DNA from: Methanocella_A sp035319305
GTDB lineage: Archaea; Halobacteriota; Methanocellia; Methanocellales; Methanocellaceae
Length of the DNA: 5,132 bases
Assembly: GCA_035319305.1 (NCBI GenBank)
Contig: DATHCY010000259.1
Span: forward strand, 1-5,132
Reading direction: 5' to 3'
In this document: positions 1 through 4,312 of the stretch, piece by piece
Layout of the letters: each line of letters opens with the position of its first letter
How positions within the stretch are numbered: the first letter of the stretch is position 1
Program-made: the position numbers and the translations under genes
Notes under the pieces: generated by a model
What the model was told of the DNA's origin: nothing
The model's input: the letters and a program-made list of their open reading frames with translations, nothing else
Databases searched by the model: none

Positions 1-533
1 TGCTTGAAGCATATCGCGGCGCCTGCAGCAAGGCCAGCGATCAGATACCTTTTCGTTGCGCTGTAAGGCCCGAAGATGAGGAAGTAGACCGATAGTAGCG
101 TGAATGTGACGGTGAAAGGCTCCGTAAGCACGAAATACCCCTCCGCCCAAGCAAAATTAAGGGAAAACAGCACCGCGGCGACCATGCCCGAAAGCCTGCC
201 GTAGAGCTTCCAGCCGATCAGGAGAATGATAGCTGAGCTGATAAAGCCCGCCAGCCATACCAGAGCCAGACCGCCTATGAACTTATGGCCGACTAGAAGA
301 GGCAGGGTAAGCAGGAAATAGATCAGCGGAGGCTTGGGATCCTGGAAGTCCACGTACGGCGCTCCCCCCTGAAGCACGATCTCCGCCATATGGTAGAAGA
401 TCCGGGTATCGCCCAGATCCCATATACGCAGCGAAAACACGCCCGAAAGCGCGGTCATAGTCAGGGTGATGAGGCCCAGAAGCACCAGCGATCCTGCGAT
501 GAACTGCCTATCTACTATGCTGATTCTCACCAT
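1..533 (-). CDS. GT39-like membrane glycosyltransferase, N-terminal 177 residues (3' end beyond window)
   Basis: This frame is open from the ATG at 533-531 to the left edge, so only the N-terminus is seen. The product looks like a GT-C fold glycosyltransferase of the GT39/ArnT/PMT type, integral membrane enzymes that move a sugar from a polyprenyl-phosphate donor to a protein or lipid on the outer face of the membrane. TM1 spans about residues 11-33. The first outer loop has acidic D39 and D42 (WDLGDTR), where this fold keeps its catalytic aspartate. It is followed by the family-typical PYVDFQDPKPPL (59-70), then hydrophobic helices at about 70-82, 86-107, 114-129, 134-154 and from 163 on. 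LTEP (136-139) and a GLAAGAAICFK segment at the break also match the family. An in-frame stop at 588-590 with no other start between fixes the start; a weak AGGGAT lies just upstream. Substrate unknown; archaeal relatives are usually linked to surface glycans. Confidence 0.82.
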   Translation of the reverse strand, partial: MVRISIVDRQFIAGSLVLLGLITLTMTALSGVFSLRIWDLGDTRIFYHMAEIVLQGGAPYVDFQDPKPPLIYFLLTLPLLVGHKFIGGLALVWLAGFISSAIILLIGWKLYGRLSGMVAAVLFSLNFAWAEGYFVLTEPFTVTFTLLSVYFLIFGPYSATKRYLIAGLAAGAAICFK

Positions 534-581
534 TGATCCCTGCCTGACCGGCGACTGGCTGAGATTCTTATGTTGCTCTTC

Positions 582-597
582 AACAATTTAAACTGTT
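582..597 (-). promoter_or_regulatory. Candidate TATA box and overlapping palindrome for the glycosyltransferase gene
   Basis: Read on the minus strand, GTTTAAAT (593-586) is TATA-like and would place the transcription start near 562, giving a leader of about 29 nt before the ATG at 533. The same bases form a 16-bp palindrome, AACAATTTAAACTGTT, with one mismatched pair. A regulator bound there would cover the TATA box. The palindrome is seen directly; promoter and operator roles are inferred. Confidence 0.35.
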
Positions 598-720
598 TGC
601 GGCTGATGATCGACAGGTAGATGGATGAGCCTGCCACGATAATGTTTATCGTTGTTCAGCAGTGAATAAGGTATGGCAACTTTGATCGGTGATAGATGAA
701 TAGCGTAATACGACCTTATG

Positions 721-734
721 TTCATAAATATGAA
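721..734. promoter_or_regulatory. Perfect 14-bp palindrome overlapping a TATA-like element
   Basis: TTCATA-AA-TATGAA is a perfect inverted repeat with a 2-base centre. It includes the TATA-like CATAAATATG on the plus strand, which would place a transcription start near 753, just before the folded segment at 765-866. It could be a regulator site controlling a rightward transcript. AT-rich palindromes of this size also arise by chance, so the role is inference. Confidence 0.3.
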
Positions 735-741
735 AATAAAC

Positions 742-866
742 GTTTGGGCTGCACGCCCAAGCCATCAGGGTTGACTAGGCATCGTGGTGGAACTCAAAGG
801 AGTGTATTATTGCACCGAGGCCTAAAATGGAGGAGCTCGATCAAGAGAGGGACGAAGTAACCCTGA
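742..866 (+). ncRNA. Candidate structured RNA or structured leader
   Basis: Several complementary segments nest inside one another. A first hairpin pairs 742-749 with 755-762 (GUUUGGGC/GCCCAAGC, one G-U pair, 5-nt loop). A long-range helix pairs 765-772 (UCAGGGUU) with 859-866 (AACCCUGA), 8 perfect pairs, extended by 774-775/857-858 around a bulged G. Directly inside it lie UAGGC (776-780)/GCCUA (820-824), GGUG (786-789)/CACC (813-816), and a tetraloop hairpin ACUC (792-795) AAAG GAGU (800-803). The helices are compatible with each other, which suggests an RNA of about 100-125 nt, either free-standing or a leader. I recognise no known class. The strand is inferred from the TATA-like element upstream; short helices are common by chance, so confidence is low. 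Confidence 0.25.
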
Positions 867-982
867 CCGGGGACGAACAATATCAGGCAAAGAAAAGACA
901 CGCCTGTTTCGATGTGAGAACAAAAACCCCGTCAGATTCATACCAATCAAACCAAGGGCTTCGCCAATATAAATACATATAA
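827..982 (+). CDS. Possible 51-residue hydrophilic small protein
   Basis: An ATG at 827 opens a 51-codon frame ending in TAA at 980-982. GAGG at 817-820 sits 6 nt before the ATG, a reasonable Shine-Dalgarno spacing. The product starts MEELDQERDEVTLTGDEQ, acidic at the start, basic in the middle (QAKKRH), and rich in Gln, Ser and Tyr at the end. It has a single Cys, no membrane segment and no family I recognise. The frame overlaps the end of the candidate structured RNA and stops inside the promoter of the next gene. A random frame stays open for 51 codons often enough that coding is far from certain. Confidence 0.27.
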   Translation: MEELDQERDEVTLTGDEQYQAKKRHACFDVRTKTPSDSYQSNQGLRQYKYI

Positions 983-1002
983 ACCCCTGTGTGCATTATA
1001 TA
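969..1002 (+). promoter_or_regulatory. TATA-box region for the 331-residue protein gene
   Basis: Three TATA-like stretches lie in a row: TATAAATA (968-975), TATAAA (978-983) and TTATATA (996-1002). The middle one is centred about 31 bp before the ATG at 1012, so transcription would start within a few bases of the start codon. No Shine-Dalgarno sequence precedes that ATG, which fits a leaderless or nearly leaderless archaeal mRNA. Confidence 0.5.
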
Positions 1003-1011
1003 CCGTAGAAA

Positions 1012-2007
1012 ATGAGTTACGATCTATATCTTTATAATGGGCGTGGTGGCAGGCGAGCCCTTGCCACTAAAAACCTGATGACCATGCTGACGGTTAGGCC
1101 CCTTGAAATGAAAGACCTCCGGTCATTCCTGGACTCGTACGAATATTTTAACAATTTTGCGAATGTTAAAAATGGCTTCGACGCGGGCTACCATAATAAG
1201 GATACTGGGACAATGTTTCGCATAAGCATGCGCCCGGAGACAATCGCAGAACTGGAGGCTAAAAAAGCCTTCCCCGATTTCAGCTACACAGGACTTAAAG
1301 TTACCATTAGCTTTCTGAGGCCATCATATTTTGGCCATGAAGCGGCACCGATAATCGAGGCGATCTGCGACAGGTATGGCCTATACGTGCTGGACCCGCA
1401 GTACCAGACTGAGCCGAAAAACATGTCCGCAGCCGACATCATAAAATCATGGGAATCGGCGAACGAAACGGTCACCCGAAACGCGGCTGCCCGAACATGG
1501 TCGGATAACATCAGCAACATCTCGCATGACCTGCTTAAAGACATAAGCAGATACATGCCCAAAGAAAAGTCGCTGGAATGGTGGTCGTATACGGTCAAAC
1601 GGAGAAAGGTGGAGAACTATCTGAAAACGGCCAGTATCAGGGTCAACATGAAGGCCTTCGCGGTCAAGATTAGCCTGCCAGAACTGAAGCTACTCTACAG
1701 GATCGCTGATAAGAAGCTTTTACGCGTGGTAACGCTCCCACCGGAAGCGGCCGGATACATCGTCCCACTTTGCGATGCGTTCATCCTCACCCGTAACGGC
1801 GAAGGACCCCGCATGGTGATGTCAGAGGTGGTACAGCCGACGATCGAGAGATACCTAAAGCCATGGACGTTCGCAGGCCTGGAGTTCATGGTACTGACCG
1901 CTCAGGATGCCCAGCAGATCGCACAGGAAATCAGGGATCGCGACTTCGAGGCCCCTAATTCTTACGAAAGCCTGTCGCCCGGTAGCTATACAGACGTGGA
2001 ACTCTGA
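1012..2007 (+). CDS. Uncharacterised 'MSYDLY' family protein, 331 residues
   Basis: The protein begins MSYDLYLYNG, a signature I associate with a scattered family of uncharacterised bacterial and archaeal proteins. Other family-like features are NKDTGTMFRISM (62-73), the strand GLKVTISFLRPSYFGHEAAP (94-113), LYVLDPQ (124-130) and a helix IIKSWESANETV (143-154). Residues 1-155 thus seem to be the conserved module. The rest (about 160-311) contains a basic stretch (VKRRKVENYLK, 195-205) and alternating strands and helices I cannot assign. It has no signal peptide or membrane helix and should be cytosolic; there is no clear catalytic motif. The start is supported by the family N-terminus and by TATA boxes just upstream. 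Function unknown. The following gene has its own promoter, so co-transcription is not required. Confidence 0.85.
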   Translation: MSYDLYLYNGRGGRRALATKNLMTMLTVRPLEMKDLRSFLDSYEYFNNFANVKNGFDAGYHNKDTGTMFRISMRPETIAELEAKKAFPDFSYTGLKVTISFLRPSYFGHEAAPIIEAICDRYGLYVLDPQYQTEPKNMSAADIIKSWESANETVTRNAAARTWSDNISNISHDLLKDISRYMPKEKSLEWWSYTVKRRKVENYLKTASIRVNMKAFAVKISLPELKLLYRIADKKLLRVVTLPPEAAGYIVPLCDAFILTRNGEGPRMVMSEVVQPTIERYLKPWTFAGLEFMVLTAQDAQQIAQEIRDRDFEAPNSYESLSPGSYTDVEL

Positions 2008-2020
2008 GTTGAACCGTCGC

Positions 2021-2030
2021 ATCTATATGG
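2021..2030 (+). promoter_or_regulatory. TATA box for the YdeI-like gene, leaderless start
   Basis: ATCTATATGG is centred about 27 bp before the ATG at 2052, which puts the expected transcription start at or within a base or two of that ATG. No Shine-Dalgarno sequence precedes it, so translation is probably leaderless. This argues that the gene can be expressed separately from its upstream neighbour despite a gap of only 44 bp. Confidence 0.55.
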
Positions 2031-2051
2031 CCAACCGATATACTAGTTCTT

Positions 2052-2645
2052 ATGGCACATGATGAACAGGTATCCAGCCTGTCCGAAACGGTATACTGTG
2101 CTACACGGCAGGAGTGGCGGGATTGGCTGGAGCTGAATCACGAAAGTACGAAGGAGATCTGGCTAATCTACTATAAAAAAAGCTCTAACATACCCAGGAT
2201 ATCATATGATGATGCGGTGGAAGAGGCGATTTGCTTCGGATGGATCGATACCACAGTCCGGACGATCGACAAGGACCGATATGCCCAGAAGTACACCCCG
2301 AGGAACAGCCGTAGCAGATGGTCCGAAATCAATGTGGCCCGGGCGGAGAAGATGATCACAGAAGGGCTGATGACCGAAGCCGGGATGAAAAGGTTCAGGG
2401 ATAGGCGTATGGCTCAGCAACTCCATGAAGTGGACGGCAACGGCGAGCTGATCATACCCACAGATCTGCTGGAAGCGCTGAAGGCTGATGACGCTGCTCT
2501 GGGGAACTTCAACCGTTTCACGCCTTCGCAGAGGAAGCTGTTTATACGGTGGATCAACGACGCAAAGCGACCCGAGACCAGACAGAGACGGATCAGCGAG
2601 GCAACAGCAATGCTATCAAAAAATATAAAGATGGGAGCACAATAG
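2052..2645 (+). CDS. YdeI/OmpD-associated (OmdA) family protein
   Basis: A 197-residue soluble protein with both hallmarks of the YdeI family. The N-terminal part has the helix TRQEWRDWLELNH (18-30), IWLIYYKK (36-43) and the signature CFGWIDTTVRTIDKDRYAQK (61-80) followed by YTPRNSRSRWSEIN (81-94). The C-terminal OmdA-like part is FNRFTPSQRKLFIRWINDAK (153-172) continuing to about residue 193. In bacteria members are annotated as bacteriocin-protection or OmpD-associated proteins, but the biochemical role is not established and outer-membrane roles make little sense in an archaeon. Length is normal for the family. The ATG at 2052 fits a leaderless transcript. The family is commonest in bacteria, so lateral acquisition is possible, although base composition does not stand out by eye. 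Confidence 0.9.
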   Translation: MAHDEQVSSLSETVYCATRQEWRDWLELNHESTKEIWLIYYKKSSNIPRISYDDAVEEAICFGWIDTTVRTIDKDRYAQKYTPRNSRSRWSEINVARAEKMITEGLMTEAGMKRFRDRRMAQQLHEVDGNGELIIPTDLLEALKADDAALGNFNRFTPSQRKLFIRWINDAKRPETRQRRISEATAMLSKNIKMGAQ

Positions 2646-2664
2646 CTGAGCATGCCGGGCCAGC

Positions 2665-2700
2665 CCTTTAAAGGTGGGTGCGATAGGGGCAACCCTACCG
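2665..2700 (+). terminator. Palindrome and GCAA-tetraloop hairpin after the YdeI-like gene
   Basis: Twenty bases after the stop codon lies the perfect palindrome CCTTTAAAGG (2665-2674). Then 2681-2700 can fold as a hairpin: C-G and G-C pairs, one A/C mismatch, five more pairs (UAGGG/CCCUA) and a GCAA loop, which fits the stable GNRA type. It could be a 3'-end or RNA-stability element. No strong U-run follows, so a terminator role is only a guess. Confidence 0.3.
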
Positions 2701-2732
2701 ATCTATAAAGAATACATGGATCCTTGTCACTT

Positions 2733-2762
2733 ATTAATTTGGAACGATTAATTATTTATATG
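2733..2762 (+). promoter_or_regulatory. TATA box with flanking ATTAATT repeats, upstream of the membrane protein gene
   Basis: TTTATATG (2755-2762) is a good archaeal TATA box and predicts a transcription start near 2784, giving a leader of about 50 nt. Two ATTAATT heptamers (2733-2739 and 2747-2753), 14 bp apart and so on the same helix face, sit where the BRE and an upstream activator or repressor would bind. A second AT-rich stretch (2801-2811) could also act as a TATA box but would give a leaderless mRNA, which the Shine-Dalgarno site makes less likely. Confidence 0.45.
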
Positions 2763-2820
2763 GATAGTTTGAGACCATAATCGTTTAATACGACTGATAA
2801 CATATTAAATTTAATAAAAC

Positions 2821-2825
2821 AGGAG
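2821..2825 (+). promoter_or_regulatory. Shine-Dalgarno site of the membrane protein gene
   Basis: AGGAG lies 8 nt before the ATG at 2834 and fixes that start. It contrasts with the two preceding genes, which have no such site and appear leaderless. Confidence 0.75.
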
Positions 2826-2833
2826 AAAAACGC

Positions 2834-3472
2834 ATGAAAACTGGCGAGCTGGACATTTCAAGGCTGATAGACGCCATTGGAGGCGCGGACGTCATCGGTT
2901 TCATCTTCGGAATCGCAAACATCGCAGTCGCCCTTCTTACCATCATCCTCTGGAACAGCTTCGGCTTTACAGGAGGCGTGAGCGACCTCGGCCACTCACA
3001 GGAACTGGAGGGGCTGCCCTTCGTCCATGTGCTCGTACTTTATATCGCAATAGCCATGCTGGGAGGAGTGGTAACATCCTTCATCCTACAACGCCACATC
3101 CAGCGGCCTGACGATGCGATTATACTCGGCAGCATCCCTGGGCTGGCGATATCCCTTACACTATTCGTCCCGATCTACCTGATATTGATGACCTTTTATA
3201 ACAATATACCGTTTACATTCTGGATTTACATATTATCGCTTGTAGCAGGTATCCTGATATTCGTGCCTGCCACGACTGCCAGTGCATATGTCTACACACG
3301 GATGACGGCCGGAGACTCGAAAATTAAGGCAAGCCAAGTCACAGGAAGCGCATTTCACGCATGGCTGAACAGGAAGACGTACGGGCTAGCGTTCGCAGTT
3401 GCAGCGGTCGTGCTCATCTTTGTGATACCATTGGCTTTCGCCTACATCGGTACGTCGAACGGCTGGATCTAA
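2834..3472 (+). CDS. Five-helix integral membrane protein of unknown function
   Basis: A 212-residue hydrophobic protein with predicted membrane helices at about 19-40, 63-86, 95-121, 127-153 and 183-206. The N-terminal stretch MKTGELDISRLIDAIGGADV is short and amphipathic, not a cleavable signal. The loop after TM1 (about 43-62) is polar with acidic residues and no positive charge, while RHIQRPDD (87-94) and the Lys-containing, partly polar loop 155-182 are probably cytoplasmic, which would put the C-terminal tip (TSNGWI) and the 43-62 loop outside. I see no transporter, enzyme or redox motif and do not recognise the family. The start is set by AGGAG at 2821-2825. The gene is monocistronic: its promoter is upstream and its 3' end faces radB, 39 bp away. 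Expression is more conventional (SD-led) than that of its neighbours. Confidence 0.85.
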   Translation: MKTGELDISRLIDAIGGADVIGFIFGIANIAVALLTIILWNSFGFTGGVSDLGHSQELEGLPFVHVLVLYIAIAMLGGVVTSFILQRHIQRPDDAIILGSIPGLAISLTLFVPIYLILMTFYNNIPFTFWIYILSLVAGILIFVPATTASAYVYTRMTAGDSKIKASQVTGSAFHAWLNRKTYGLAFAVAAVVLIFVIPLAFAYIGTSNGWI

Positions 3473-3511
3473 AAAAGTAATTGGATCCGCCCGTTAAACA
3501 GACTGCTCTGG

Positions 3512-4186
3512 CTACTCCAGACCGGTACCTATAATCTTGAACCCGACGCTCTCGCCCTCGGGCATAGATCGGTGCTTTTTCAAAACGGCGATCCGTCTAC
3601 CATCCGAGCCGGCCTTCCTCAGCTCGATGATCGCTTTGCTAATGTGCTCCAGCCATTTGCCGCCGGCGGCTCGGAACTCCTCGCTCTCGATGTCCGTGTA
3701 GATCTGGTTGGTGATAACCACAGGGATGCCATGCTTGCGGGCTATCCCCAGCAGCGCGGTCATCTGGCTCGCCAGCTCCCTCATCGGCACCATCCCATCC
3801 TTGCCCTCCCGCTCGATACGGTAATAGGCGGTCGCCGAGTCTATGATAATGAGCCCGACGTCCTGCCCGATGAGCTTCTCAGACTCTTTGATAGATGCAA
3901 ACTGCTCTTCGAAGCTCATTGGCGAGAAGATGATCGCGTGCCTGGCGAGTTCCTGTGCTTCGGGACCGGCGATCTGGCTGAAACGCTCTACTGAAAAGCC
4001 CTCAGTGTCAATGAAGATCACCCTTTTACCTGTCCGGATCGTGTTGATCATGAGCAGTAAACAGATATTCGTCTTGCCGCTTGAAGGCTCGCCGTAGATC
4101 TGCGACACAGTTCCCGACTCGAACCCCCCTCCTAGAAGATCATCGATCGGCTTTGCGCCGGTGGGCAGCTTATTGATCAAATCCAT
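3512..4186 (-). CDS. radB: DNA repair and recombination protein RadB
   Basis: RadB is a euryarchaeal RecA/RadA paralogue that lacks RadA's N-terminal helix-hairpin-helix domain. It binds DNA and ATP and is thought to modulate recombination by RadA; the Pyrococcus protein is reported to interact with the Hjc resolvase. The 224-residue product is the usual length. It starts MDLINKLPTGAKPIDDLL and carries GGGFESG (19-25), Walker A GEPSSGKT (32-39), DTEG (61-64), Walker B LIIIDS (112-117, Asp116), the RecA-type ITNQIY (158-163), AAGGKWLEHISKAIIEL (173-189) and the C-terminal KKHRSMPEGESVGFKI. The same frame is open up to 4741, but the extra 185 codons lie antisense to the neighbouring gene and contain both promoters. 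The ATG at 4186 matches the family N-terminus and has a TATA box about 37 bp upstream. An alternative start at 4273 is upstream of that TATA box and so unlikely. Confidence 0.95.
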   Translation of the reverse strand: MDLINKLPTGAKPIDDLLGGGFESGTVSQIYGEPSSGKTNICLLLMINTIRTGKRVIFIDTEGFSVERFSQIAGPEAQELARHAIIFSPMSFEEQFASIKESEKLIGQDVGLIIIDSATAYYRIEREGKDGMVPMRELASQMTALLGIARKHGIPVVITNQIYTDIESEEFRAAGGKWLEHISKAIIELRKAGSDGRRIAVLKKHRSMPEGESVGFKIIGTGLE

Positions 4187-4219
4187 TACACTGTACCGCT
4201 GATCAATGTTCGCTGATGA

Positions 4220-4227
4220 TTTATATC
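4220..4227 (-). promoter_or_regulatory. radB TATA box
   Basis: On the minus strand GATATAAA (4227-4220) is centred about 37 bp before the radB ATG and predicts transcription from about 4197, a leader of roughly 10 nt. It supports the start at 4186 over the longer reading frame. Together with the oppositely oriented TATA box at 4284-4293 it makes this a divergent promoter region. Confidence 0.55.
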
Positions 4228-4283
4228 GTTGTGGGTATTGTGCCGGGAAAGGGAGTTTAGTCAGCTCAGACATGGCCACGCGG

Positions 4284-4293
4284 TTAAATATAC
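4284..4293 (+). promoter_or_regulatory. TATA box for the YqgF/RuvC-like gene
   Basis: TTAAATATAC is centred near 4288, which predicts a transcription start near 4314. That coincides with the GTG at 4313, consistent with a leaderless start there; it would equally allow a leader of about 44 nt running to the GGAGGG site at 4346. Confidence 0.5.
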
Positions 4294-4312
4294 GTCGGAT
4301 GAAGTTGTACCA

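Larger units (their letters stand above)
534..826. other. Intergenic region between the glycosyltransferase and the rightward genes, without a convincing protein gene
   Basis: About 290 bp with no ORF that stands out in either strand. Besides the leftward promoter it contains the palindrome at 721-734, an 8-bp hairpin at 742-762 and the start of a nested set of complementary segments continuing to 866. A 54-codon arginine/lysine-rich frame (696-860) overlaps these but has no properly spaced ribosome-binding site and is judged fortuitous. From about 600 to 700 I see nothing recognisable. Confidence 0.6.

Noticed and set aside
696..860. 54-codon arginine- and lysine-rich ORF on the plus strand (MNSVIRPYVHKYENKRLG...)
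   Set aside because: It has no correctly spaced ribosome-binding site (GGTGAT is only 2 nt from the ATG), runs through the hairpins, overlaps the 51-codon ORF in another frame, and is short enough to be open by chance.
1284..1889. Minus-strand ORFs opposite the MSYDLY gene
   Set aside because: They lie wholly antisense to a protein with recognisable family features, and their translations show no family motif.
706..2794. The 9-mer TAATACGAC occurs at both 706-714 and 2786-2794, resembling the start of a T7 promoter
   Set aside because: The remainder of the T7 consensus is absent, an archaeal chromosome would not use it, and two copies of a short AT-rich word in noncoding DNA are expected by chance.
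3507..3521. TCTGG/CCAGA inverted repeat spanning the radB stop codon as a bidirectional terminator
   Set aside because: Only 5 bp, partly within the coding sequence, with no U-run after it in either direction.
3572..4097. Plus-strand ORFs opposite radB
   Set aside because: RadB on the other strand carries intact Walker motifs throughout this span; the plus-strand frames have low-complexity, non-family translations.
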